Of a stretch of 24,025 bases of DNA, positions 1 through 6,610 are shown piece after piece. A model generated the notes under the pieces. That model ran no database searches and was not told the origin of the DNA. It saw only the letters and a program-made list of their open reading frames with translations. Source of the stretch: Candidatus Bathyarchaeota archaeon (GTDB lineage Archaea > Thermoproteota > DRAE01); assembly GCA_011041895.1 (NCBI GenBank), contig DRAE01000059.1, positions 1-24,025 on the forward strand, given 5' to 3'. The stretch's first letter is position 1. Each line of letters opens with the position of its first letter. The position numbers and the translations under genes were made by a program.

Positions 1-7
1 AAAGCTT

Positions 8-358
8 GTGGCATTTACAATGCTTTGCCTAATGTATGTTTCAGAGGAGCTTAGGATCTTTGGTAAGGTGATGTTTCTCGCCCCTCTACAGATGCTCCGT
101 GGAGTTTTTTTCATTGAGCTTGGAGTAGTCATCATACTGGCTGTAATTGCTGTTATTAGTGGAGTTAACTTGGTTAAGAAATCCTGTAGAAGCAGAGCCT
201 TTGTCTTCATGGGATTCCTTGCAATGCTTGTTGGAAATATATTCTTGCTTCTCTCGATACGACTCTTAAGCGTTTACGCTTTCATGGTAGGTTATAGTGT
301 TGAGCTTATCGGATTCATGCTGTTGATGTGGGTTGTAGCCTCGATTAAACTCTCTTAA
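8..358 (+). CDS. Hydrophobic membrane protein, probably 5'-truncated by window edge
   Basis: I do not recognise this family. The 116 residues from a GTG at base 8 include about three hydrophobic spans (roughly residues 34-55, 64-85 and 88-111) joined by short basic loops such as LVKKSCRSR, so an integral membrane protein is likely. The frame has no stop between base 2 and the GTG, so the true start may lie to the left of the window. The TAA is only 10 bases before a winged-helix regulator gene on the same strand. That spacing suggests co-transcription, and a small membrane protein beside a small winged-helix protein could be a sensor-regulator pair. The pairing is inference from position only. 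Confidence 0.55.
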   Translation: MAFTMLCLMYVSEELRIFGKVMFLAPLQMLRGVFFIELGVVIILAVIAVISGVNLVKKSCRSRAFVFMGFLAMLVGNIFLLLSIRLLSVYAFMVGYSVELIGFMLLMWVVASIKLS

Positions 359-368
359 ATGATTCAAA

Positions 369-653
369 ATGAAGGAGAGTGAATACAGGTCAAAAATGAG
401 AATCATATTTGACATACTTGACACCATTGACGAGGAGGGAGAAGCTAAAATAACCACGATTCTTTACAGGGCTAACCTCTCCTATGATAGGTTAAAGAGA
501 TATTTAAATGAGCTAATGGGCGCTGGACTTGTTAAGGAGGAAACTGATAGAAAAGGTAGGAAATTGTTTTACCTGACAGGTAATGGTAGGAAAATGCTTA
601 ATGAACTGAGAAAGGTTATCAGTCTTGCCGATGCTTTCGGTCTTCGCGTTTAG
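369..653 (+). CDS. Winged helix-turn-helix DNA-binding protein (HTH_45-like)
   Basis: A 94-residue protein with the pattern of small archaeal winged-helix regulators. A first helix (about residues 7-20) is followed by helix-turn-helix residues about 27-52 (ITTILYRANLSYDRLKRYLN), then a wing strand pair around the basic turn RKGRK and FYLTGNGRKML. The phrases 'L..AGLV.EE' and 'YLTGNGRKML' are typical of this fold (HTH_45/SSO10a-like). It probably binds DNA as a dimer; the target is unknown. No clear ribosome binding site precedes the ATG, and the upstream gene ends 10 bases earlier, so coupling is likely. Its last 35 bases overlap the 3' end of the convergent acidic-protein gene. Fold assignment is fairly sure; the role is not. 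Confidence 0.8.
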   Translation: MKESEYRSKMRIIFDILDTIDEEGEAKITTILYRANLSYDRLKRYLNELMGAGLVKEETDRKGRKLFYLTGNGRKMLNELRKVISLADAFGLRV

Positions 654-1020
654 GCTCCTTGATTTCCTCGATGAGAGTCTTCTTCTCAATGATTGGAATT
701 TTTATAGCTTTACCCTCTTCAATTTCTTCCTTACTTTCCTCATGTACTTCCTCGATTAGAGGTTTTCCACCTTCGATTACTATTTCCGCTTCAGGATATT
801 GCTCCTTAAGTTGCTTTCTGAATTTTATAGGATCGATGTCCCCACTTAGCTTGGCATGTATAATTGGCTTATCTCCCTTATACTCTATGTGAATTGTATA
901 TCCTCCATGCTCAGACAAAAGTTTTTCAAAACCTTTAAACTCTTCGAAACCCTCCTCAAGCATTCTTTCAAATTCCTCAAAGATATCGTCGAAGAAGCCC
1001 CTTTTCTTTCTCCTATCCAA
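619..1020 (-). CDS. Uncharacterised acidic protein, possibly small-heat-shock-like
   Basis: A 133-residue, strongly charged protein beginning at TTG with a GAGG ribosome binding site 7 bases upstream. The N-terminal 35 residues form a helix rich in Phe and Glu after a basic MDRRKKRG start. A compact middle part (about 39-92) has alternating strand-like segments (GGYTIHIEYKG, KPIIHAKLSGDID, AEIVIEGGKPLIEEV). The C-terminal 40 residues are mostly Glu and Lys, probably disordered. The Phe/Glu-rich head followed by a beta-rich core recalls small heat shock proteins, but I cannot see a definite alpha-crystallin signature. The gene tail overlaps the winged-helix gene by 35 bases in opposite orientation. 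Treat as conserved hypothetical. Confidence 0.65.
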   Translation of the reverse strand: MDRRKKRGFFDDIFEEFERMLEEGFEEFKGFEKLLSEHGGYTIHIEYKGDKPIIHAKLSGDIDPIKFRKQLKEQYPEAEIVIEGGKPLIEEVHEESKEEIEEGKAIKIPIIEKKTLIEEIKEPKREDRKHRQD

Positions 1021-1042
1021 TTTGGAACCTCGCAGTATATCT

Positions 1043-1603
1043 TTAAGAGAATACTATGTTGACGTGCCTATATATGGCTTCACATATGAATCCTATGATG
1101 AACATTTCAATCCAAGCCTTTACCAGAATAGCTATTACCAAAGGCATTGAGAAGAATGGTACAAAGAATGAGATCGCGATTCCAAGGTATATAAACGTGA
1201 ATATTGCCTCCGGAATGTATCCTATCAATGTTATTAAAAGGACCACTGGATACCTTTTCTCCTTAACGATTTGTGGCGTTATTTTTAACCTCTTCTTTAT
1301 CAGCCCAATGGTTAGTCCTGTTAATCCCTTTCCAGGAAGTATAGCTAACCCAAGCACTGGACCCATTAAACCTGTTATACCAAACCTATAATATGGGACT
1401 ATAGCTGAGAAGAAGCCAACTATAAAACCTGCCGTGGGACCCAGTAGAAATGCTGTAAGAACAGTAGCTATATGGGATAGATCAACTGCAAGCTGTGGAT
1501 GGAGAAGAGATATCAGCGTTGAAACAATTGACAGTGTATTTCCAAGAGCTATCATCACTATAATGAAGGAGACTCTATTAGTTTTCACGGCATATCGACC
1601 CAT
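1043..1603 (-). CDS. ECF-type transporter S (substrate-binding) component
   Basis: A 186-residue integral membrane protein with about six hydrophobic spans. The signatures are those of vitamin-type ECF S components: an early 'VDLSHIATVLTAFLLGP' stretch, the glycine-rich 'GPTAGFIVGFFSAIVPYY' segment, and 'GKGLTGLTIGLIKKRL' before the later spans. S components bind a vitamin or metal precursor and work with a membrane T subunit and a pair of ATPases. The substrate cannot be read from this sequence; riboflavin, biotin, thiamine precursors and others remain possible. No T subunit is nearby, and the ATPase fragment just upstream on the same strand is decayed. The gene would therefore depend on a shared energising module elsewhere, or act alone. 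An inverted repeat lies directly before the start codon. Confidence 0.8.
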   Translation of the reverse strand: MGRYAVKTNRVSFIIVMIALGNTLSIVSTLISLLHPQLAVDLSHIATVLTAFLLGPTAGFIVGFFSAIVPYYRFGITGLMGPVLGLAILPGKGLTGLTIGLIKKRLKITPQIVKEKRYPVVLLITLIGYIPEAIFTFIYLGIAISFFVPFFSMPLVIAILVKAWIEMFIIGFICEAIYRHVNIVFS

Positions 1604-1605
1604 TT

Positions 1606-1628
1606 ATGAGTAGTTACTCATTTATGAG
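1606..1628 (-). promoter_or_regulatory. Operator-like palindrome before the S-component gene
   Basis: ATGAGTA-GT-TACTCAT (1606-1621) is a perfect 7-base inverted repeat with a 2-base centre. It overlaps a second one, CTCAT-TT-ATGAG (1617-1628). A further ATGAG follows at about 1629-1633. The predicted transcription start (about 26 bases after the TATA-like box at 1637-1647) falls inside the repeat, about 12 bases before the ATG. That position suits a repressor blocking initiation. The binding protein is unknown. Confidence 0.5.
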
Positions 1629-1636
1629 ATGAGATG

Positions 1637-1647
1637 AAAATATAACT
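1637..1647 (-). promoter_or_regulatory. TATA-like box for the S-component gene
   Basis: On the minus strand this reads AGTTATATTTT preceded by an A-rich stretch, as expected for an archaeal TATA box with its upstream BRE. It is centred about 39 bases before the ATG at 1603, giving a short leader of roughly 12 bases. Confidence 0.45.
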
Positions 1648-1676
1648 TTTTACGGCTTTTTCGTTAAAAATAGCCT

Positions 1677-1901
1677 CTAAATTAGTGAGATATATTCATT
1701 AATGGTTAAAACTGCTTTTCCAGCTGTTTTAATGCTCAGTCTCGAAATTTGCAGTGGTTCAACGTTTATTTTCTCCATGAGCCTCCTATCTTCAAACGAT
1801 TTTATAGGGGTTATATTCACGACCACCCTGCCATCTAGCATTACTATGATTCTTTTGGCATATTCTGCAACTATGCTCATGTCATGCTGTGGGGGCGTAC
1901 T
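1677..1901 (-). pseudogene. C-terminal remnant of an ECF transporter ATPase (EcfA/CbiO-like)
   Basis: Reading leftward, the frame gives HDMSIVAEYAKRIIVMLDGR followed by FEDRRLMEKINVEPLQISRL and a VLTINEYISLI end. This matches the tail of ECF ATPases: the H-loop 'THDM', then 'A.YA.RIIVM.DG.iv', then 'F.d..Ll....l.PPqi..L', then 'vLT..Ey'. In front of the H-loop histidine the frame holds only STPPQ and then a TGA (1902-1904). Walker A, the signature loop and Walker B are absent from the upstream 125 bases in this frame and not evident in the other frames. The usual PPQ also reads PLQ and the usual DGxP reads NITP, consistent with drift. It precedes the S-component gene on the same strand, the usual ECF operon order. 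An ATG at 1880 could start a 67-residue peptide, but this would not be an ATPase. Confidence 0.75.
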
Positions 1902-2029
1902 TCATGTACTTCACTAGATTCCATTTTAACCGTTTTATGGTTACTGGGGAGTACATGATATATATGTTTTTACATAAACTTGTTTATGAAGGAAATTGCC
2001 TTGTAAAAGCTCTACTAGATTAGCTGGCC

Positions 2030-2920
2030 ATGAACAAGCTTCCAAGGTTTAAGTCGTCTAAGGCACTGTACTGTACGTGTCCTCCAAAGTATTCTCTCAA
2101 CACTTACCTTGGTAGATGCCAGCATGGATGCGTGTATTGCTATGCTGTTAAGTTTCCATCTTTTATTGGACCAACTCTTCCAAGGCTTGACATGCTTGAG
2201 AAGCTTGAGAGAGCAGTCAAGAAAACTTTTCCCATTCTTCCCGTTATGCTTTGTGATTCAACAGACCCTTATCAGCCCATAGAAAAGAAGTTTAAAGTTA
2301 CTCGTAGGGTTATAGAGACTTTGGCAAAACATGATTTTCCAATGCTTGTCCTAACTAAATCAGATCTCGTGACAAGAGATGTTGACATTTATAGCAGTAG
2401 TATAGCGGTTGTTGGTTTGACTGTTACAACAATTGATGATGAAGTAGCCTCTAGGATTGAACCTAACGCTCCGAGCCCTGACTATAGGATCGATGCTCTC
2501 TCAAAGCTTTCAGGCGCAGGTGTTCCAACGTATGCTAGAATCGATCCAATAATTCCAACTGTGAATGATGATGAGAAGATGCTTGAGAAGCTTGTCAAGG
2601 AGCTTATAGATGCTGGTGTAGAACATATAACCGTATCTACTCTTAAGCTTGTGGGGGATCTTGATAAGCTTAAGATACTTCAGCCAGATGAGGAGAAATT
2701 TCAGAAAATTTATAGACTTTATGCGTCATCTAAGCCCTTATATGGGTACCGCTACCTGCCCTTTATGCTGCGTCAGCACATTGTCAGGAAGGTGCGTAAA
2801 ATTGTTCTTAAATACGGTGCTTCATTTGCATCCTGCCGGGAGAATCTAGCATATCTGAACACGGGTACATGTGATGGAAGCCACTTGTTCAAAAAGTTTG
2901 GTAGGGAGATTATGCTTTAA
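2030..2920 (+). CDS. Radical SAM protein, spore photoproduct lyase-like (SPL) family
   Basis: A 296-residue radical SAM enzyme. Cys30, Cys34 and Cys37 (GRCQHGCVYCYA) form the CxxxCxxC site that binds the [4Fe-4S] cluster used to cleave S-adenosylmethionine. After it come strand-helix segments of a partial TIM barrel: 'VMLCDSTDPYQPIE' near 73-86, 'MLVLTKSDLV' near 106-115, 'VGLTVTT' near 128-134 and 'ARIDPIIPTVND' near 169-180. C-terminal cysteines in 'SCRENLAYLNTGTCDGSHLF' are typical of archaeal members of this family. The family is related to DNA spore photoproduct lyase, but archaeal members are not proven to repair DNA and the substrate is unknown. Length is normal. Its last 11 bases overlap the convergent Mrp ATPase gene, which handles Fe-S clusters; a functional link is possible but unproven. 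Confidence 0.88.
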   Translation: MNKLPRFKSSKALYCTCPPKYSLNTYLGRCQHGCVYCYAVKFPSFIGPTLPRLDMLEKLERAVKKTFPILPVMLCDSTDPYQPIEKKFKVTRRVIETLAKHDFPMLVLTKSDLVTRDVDIYSSSIAVVGLTVTTIDDEVASRIEPNAPSPDYRIDALSKLSGAGVPTYARIDPIIPTVNDDEKMLEKLVKELIDAGVEHITVSTLKLVGDLDKLKILQPDEEKFQKIYRLYASSKPLYGYRYLPFMLRQHIVRKVRKIVLKYGASFASCRENLAYLNTGTCDGSHLFKKFGREIML

Positions 2921-3755
2921 TTTTCTCGAGTACCTTGTCAACTATCTTATTGAACTCCTTAGCTATTTCACTTTCCTTCATTTCAGTCAGGAATGACAGT
3001 CCCTTGTCAGCCATTTCTGACGCTTCAGGGTCTAGCGGTATTGATCCAAGCATTGTAACTCCTGTGGCCTTTGATAGGCTTTCTCCTCCACCTTTTCCGA
3101 ATATGTAGTGGCGTTCACCACATTTTGGGCATGTAAAGTAGCTCATGTTTTCAATGATTCCCAACAATGGAACTTTGACTGCTCTGGCGAATGTTATCGC
3201 CTTCTTAACGACATCCTGTGAAAGTTCCGATGGAATTGTTACCATGATCACTGCAGTCATGTCTGGAATTGACTGTGCGATCGTTAAGGGCTCATCTCCT
3301 GTTCCCGGTGGGAGATCTATAAGGAGGAAATCAAGCTCTCCCCAGTCGACTTGTCCAAGAAATTGGCGTATTGCAGCTGTCTTTAGTGGGCCTCTCCACA
3401 CTACAGGGGATTCGCCACTTGGAAGCAGGAAATCTATTGAGATAATCTTTATTCCATGATTTGAAATCGCTGGTTTTATACCTTTTTCATCTGCTGTAAG
3501 TCCTTTGGTGTGCACACCTAGCAATCTTGGAATGCTTGGTCCATGAATGTCAGCATCTAGTACACCTACTTTGAACCCTCTTAGTGAGAGGGCAATTGCA
3601 AGGTTTGCTGTTACAAAACTTTTTCCTACTCCGCCTTTTCCGCTCATGACAGCTATCTTGAACTTTATATTTTTCATTCGCTCCTTTATCTGCTTCTCGA
3701 GTTCATACCATTTTCTAAGTTTTTCGGCTCTAGAATTGTCTAGTTTCTTCTCCAT
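2910..3755 (-). CDS. mrp: Mrp/NBP35-family ATPase, iron-sulfur cluster carrier
   Basis: A 281-residue P-loop ATPase of the Mrp/NBP35/ApbC family, a cytosolic carrier thought to bind a [4Fe-4S] cluster between two subunits and pass it to target proteins. The deviant Walker A SGKGGVGKS is at residues 38-46, the 'DADIHGPSIPRLLG' switch segment at 67-80, 'LIDLPPGTGD' at 145-154, and the cluster-binding CxxC (Cys209 and Cys212, in FTCPKCG) near the C-terminus. About 30 residues of charged helix precede the core in place of the extra N-terminal ferredoxin-like cysteines of eukaryotic NBP35. The ATG start is preceded by GGAG/GATGA sequence. It ends inside the radical SAM gene's 3' end (11-base overlap). 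Confidence 0.95.
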   Translation of the reverse strand: MEKKLDNSRAEKLRKWYELEKQIKERMKNIKFKIAVMSGKGGVGKSFVTANLAIALSLRGFKVGVLDADIHGPSIPRLLGVHTKGLTADEKGIKPAISNHGIKIISIDFLLPSGESPVVWRGPLKTAAIRQFLGQVDWGELDFLLIDLPPGTGDEPLTIAQSIPDMTAVIMVTIPSELSQDVVKKAITFARAVKVPLLGIIENMSYFTCPKCGERHYIFGKGGGESLSKATGVTMLGSIPLDPEASEMADKGLSFLTEMKESEIAKEFNKIVDKVLEKIKA

Positions 3756-3796
3756 GCATAGGTCATCTCCACGGATGCTAGATTAAAATTTATTAG

Positions 3797-5410
3797 CTAT
3801 TGCACATTAAAAATGCTCTTAACTACGCCAACTCCAGTTATGTAATCATGTTCTTTTAGAACGAAACGGTCGCCCGGCTGGATGAAACACGGCCTGTATA
3901 TGAAGGAGGCAGTCATGGTTGCCGTGAAGCCTCCAACACCATGTTCCTCAATGTTTTCAATTTTCTCTATCTTGACCTGCTGTCTTATTGATTCACAGTA
4001 TAGTACTGGACAGTATCCTTCCTTGACAGTTGTTGGGGATGGATATATTCTTACATCTGCTATGAATTTTTTCACGGGTTTTGGATTTAGTTTTTGATCG
4101 CATACAATCATTCCTCTTCTATAGTCTCTGTATCTCAGCTGTCTTTTGAGAGGTTTCAACGCTACTGCTATAATATCTCCAGCATATGCAACAGATATTC
4201 TTTGATGATATTTTTCAATGGATAGTACCTTTGCTTTAACAAATTCCCCCTTTACTGGTCCAACGAGGACAACATCACCTTTCGAGATTTTACCCCATTT
4301 AATTTTCCCGGAAACTACGGGTCCCACTCCAACTATGTTGTATATTTCATCTATGTACATTAGGAATGGTTTGCTAATTGACTCAGCCTCTACCCTAGGC
4401 TTAAGTTGCCAAAGTAGTTTATCTATCAGGGATAAACCTTCCATGGTCACGCTTGAAGTTCTTATTATGGGAACAACTCCTTCGGGCATTTTGGAGGCTA
4501 CTATACAGACATCAATTTCATCCTTTACCCTGTAAGGTGTTCTACCTAGTCGCTTTAGCCAGAGGATTATCTGCTCCTCAAGTTTTGTAATAGCTTCCTC
4601 AGATGCTCTATCTGCTTTAGTTATAATGATGAAGAATGGTATTTCGTAGGATATTAGGAGCAAAAATGCTCTTAATGTTCCTTTTTGAAGGCCATCAGCA
4701 GCTGACACTGTTAACATGGCATAGTCTGGTTTCATGCTTGAGAATCCTCTTACCATTGTTTTAAAGAATCTTAAATGACCAACATTATCTACGAAGGATA
4801 TTATTTTACGAGCATTTTGGAGTATTCGTGCTTGCTCAACTGGATCTTTTGGATTCGAGAATCTGAGAGCTTCTCCCATTTCATTAAACGCGTAAAATGC
4901 AAGTGAGAGATCAGCTGTTAATCCTCGCTTTATCTCATGGGGGTGCCTAAATAGATATACTCTAAGTTTACCAGATCCATCATCCGGCTTTCCTGTTATA
5001 AGGGAGGCTATTAAGGTAGATTTGCCATGTCCAACGTGGCCAACCGTTACAACTGTCAGATGCTGAAGTTTACTTTCAAGCTCTTTTCGTGTTATTAGAT
5101 AGCATTTTATGAATCTATCTTCACCGACTTGAATTACATCTTCTTTTTCAATGTTAACGGGTATTTCAGAGCATATCTTCTTGAGCACCTTATCTGATCT
5201 AAGTAGCTCCTGATAGGATATGCCTATGGGTTCTCCATCATCGGTTACTCCTATGAGGTACATGAGAGAACCTGCAGCTGAAACTTTGTAGAGTATTTGA
5301 TTCTTTAGGCTAGCTTTACGTTTCTCGTTTTTAAGATGATAGTCTTCTCTAAGTCTTATCTTAAACTCCCTTCCGAGGTTCTCCCCTTTTAGCTTGTATC
5401 CTCCAGGCAA
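3797..5410 (-). CDS. GTPBP1-like translational GTPase (EF-Tu superfamily)
   Basis: Counting from the longest ORF (GTG at 5419, 540 residues), G1 is GHVGHGKST at 127-135, switch I is RGLTAD at 165-170, G3 is DNVGH at 211-215 and G4 is TKAD at 267-270. Beta-barrel domains II and III follow, as in EF-Tu. The roughly 120-residue N-terminal extension containing 'YLIGVTDDGEPIGI' is typical of the archaeal/eukaryotic GTPBP1-GTPBP2 group. Eukaryotic members act in ribosome rescue or mRNA surveillance; the archaeal role is unclear. I prefer the TTG at 5410 (537 residues), because the GTG lies inside a GGTGG ribosome binding site 5 bases before the TTG. An AATAAAATATAA box near 5437 could drive it. The promoter region is shared with the divergent cysteine-rich gene. 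Confidence 0.88.
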   Translation of the reverse strand: MPGGYKLKGENLGREFKIRLREDYHLKNEKRKASLKNQILYKVSAAGSLMYLIGVTDDGEPIGISYQELLRSDKVLKKICSEIPVNIEKEDVIQVGEDRFIKCYLITRKELESKLQHLTVVTVGHVGHGKSTLIASLITGKPDDGSGKLRVYLFRHPHEIKRGLTADLSLAFYAFNEMGEALRFSNPKDPVEQARILQNARKIISFVDNVGHLRFFKTMVRGFSSMKPDYAMLTVSAADGLQKGTLRAFLLLISYEIPFFIIITKADRASEEAITKLEEQIILWLKRLGRTPYRVKDEIDVCIVASKMPEGVVPIIRTSSVTMEGLSLIDKLLWQLKPRVEAESISKPFLMYIDEIYNIVGVGPVVSGKIKWGKISKGDVVLVGPVKGEFVKAKVLSIEKYHQRISVAYAGDIIAVALKPLKRQLRYRDYRRGMIVCDQKLNPKPVKKFIADVRIYPSPTTVKEGYCPVLYCESIRQQVKIEKIENIEEHGVGGFTATMTASFIYRPCFIQPGDRFVLKEHDYITGVGVVKSIFNVQ

Positions 5411-5485
5411 TTTGGCCACCTTAATTACTTATATTTTATTGAGAGGAGTGATTTAATTCCTAATTGAATATAGAAGGTGTTTAAC

Positions 5486-5644
5486 ATGGGAAAAATAGTT
5501 GTCTGCCCTAAGTGCGGCTTTAAATTTAATACTTCATATGCGAGGCTGATTGCATGCGGTGAATGTAGATATGCGATCTTGGGAGGATGCAACCTTATAA
5601 AGTGCCCTAAGTGTGGACATGAATTCCCGATTCAAAGTGATTAA
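5486..5644 (+). CDS. Small cysteine-rich zinc-ribbon-like protein (52 residues)
   Basis: This short gene starts at ATG 5486, with GGTGT ending 5 bases before it, and ends at TAA 5644. The 52 residues carry seven cysteines: Cys7/Cys10 (CPKC), Cys24/Cys27 (CGEC), Cys35, and Cys40/Cys43 (CPKCG). The CPKCG knuckles near both ends strongly suggest one or two bound zinc ions, though an Fe-S site cannot be excluded. Small archaeal proteins of similar layout (CPxCG ... GGC.L.KCPxCG.EFP) occur beside ferrous iron transport genes, from memory, but no feoA or feoB is visible here. The stop is 2 bases before the next gene, a membrane-anchored protein, so the two are surely translated from one mRNA. Function unknown. 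Confidence 0.8.
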   Translation: MGKIVVCPKCGFKFNTSYARLIACGECRYAILGGCNLIKCPKCGHEFPIQSD

Positions 5645-5646
5645 AT

Positions 5647-6024
5647 ATGGTCAAGAAAAAGTTCGCTGTCTTACTGTTGATAATAGTGCTGATCTTCTCC
5701 TCATTCATGGTATCTTTGATGTTTAAGCTATTTAGTAAGGTTGAAATTGAGGCAAACTATGTTAGGTCAACGTACTTTTATTATGAAGGTAGGTTTAGAC
5801 GATGCTTCATCTTTGAAGCCGAGAATAAATTTGGTAAAGAGGTAACTGCACGTGTTAAAATTGATCTTTCCAAGGTTAAGCGAGACATAGGAGATGTCCT
5901 AGCGGTTTTAGACGAGAATTTAAAGGAAATAGGTTGGGAGAATGAGGGGAAATACGTTATTTATTTTGAGTTCAAGTTTAAAGCTTACGAGAAAAAGAGC
6001 TTCAGAGTGGTGATGTTACATTAA
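5647..6024 (+). CDS. Membrane-anchored protein of unknown function
   Basis: A 125-residue protein with a KKK charge cluster and one strong hydrophobic segment at about residues 6-27, then a soluble domain of about 95 residues with alternating strand-like segments (VEIEANYVRSTYFYY, RRCFIFEAENKFG, TARVKIDLSK, KYVIYFEFKFKAYEKKSFRVV). The head is either an uncleaved signal anchor or a signal peptide. The rest resembles a small beta-sandwich facing outside the cell. I do not recognise the family. It starts 2 bases after the zinc-ribbon gene and its stop is adjacent to the reconstructed start of the uracil-DNA glycosylase, so all three are probably one transcript. Confidence 0.7.
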   Translation: MVKKKFAVLLLIIVLIFSSFMVSLMFKLFSKVEIEANYVRSTYFYYEGRFRRCFIFEAENKFGKEVTARVKIDLSKVKRDIGDVLAVLDENLKEIGWENEGKYVIYFEFKFKAYEKKSFRVVMLH

Positions 6025-6026
6025 CC

Positions 6027-6610
6027 GTGAAAAAGAGCTTGGTAAAATAAGGGACGAGGTTCTAAACTGTAGAAAGTGTAGCTTGTGGAGAAGTAGGAGA
6101 AATCCTGTAATTGGAGAGGGAAGCCCATATGCTAGAATCATGTTTGTTGGAGAGGCTCCCGGATACTATGAGGATCTGAGTGGAAGACCTTTCGTAGGGG
6201 CAGCCGGCAAGGTTTTAGAGGAGAATCTTAGGAGAGTTGGTTTGAGTAGGGAGGTTGTTTATATAACGAATGTTATAAAGTGTAGGCCTCCAGGTAACCG
6301 TGACCCTCTTCCAGAGGAGATCGAGGCATGTACCCCCTACTTGGATAGGCAAGTTAAAATAATTAACCCAGATGTGATATGTACTCTTGGAAGGTTTGCT
6401 ATGAGGTATATGCTTAAAAAAGCGGGAGTTCCAGTGAGCTCTATTTCAAGGCTTCATGGAAAGATGTTTAGGGTTAGACTATATGGTAGAGAGAGAATTC
6501 TAGCTATAATGTATCATCCAGCAGTAGCCTTGTATAAGCCTCCACTTAGAAAAGTTTTTGAAAACGACTTTAGGATTTTGGAGAGGTTTTTGCAGCCTTC
6601 TCTTTTTTGA
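6027..6610 (+). CDS. Type-4 (family 4) uracil-DNA glycosylase, apparent frameshift at start
   Basis: This [4Fe-4S] repair enzyme removes uracil arising from cytosine deamination. GEAPGYYEDLSGRPFVGAAG (motif A) binds uracil and the C-terminal YHPA segment is motif B. Two cluster cysteines lie in VIKCRPPGN and EIEAC, 16 residues apart. The other two sit upstream in a CRKC motif (codons 6068-6079), directly before SLWRSRRNPVIGEG. The only standard start in this frame is TTG 6083, which would delete the CRKC pair. The frame is open back to TGA 6011 but holds no ATG, GTG or TTG. GTG 6027 is one base out of phase; one more A in the A5 run at 6030-6034 would give MKKELGKIRDEVLNCRKC, a normal N-terminus. 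I therefore set the start at 6027 with a suspected one-base frameshift or sequence error. The 3' end overlaps the convergent synthetase gene by 41 bases. Confidence 0.9.

Noticed and set aside
1043..1603. Naming a specific substrate (biotin or riboflavin) for the S component
   Set aside because: No diagnostic binding residues or linked biosynthesis genes can be seen.
1702..1917. A 71-residue plus-strand ORF over the ATPase remnant
   Set aside because: The minus-strand frame matches the ECF ATPase tail; the plus frame is its shadow and has no family features.
5486..5644. Assigning the cysteine-rich protein to ferrous iron transport
   Set aside because: The similarity is from memory only and no feoA or feoB gene is present nearby.
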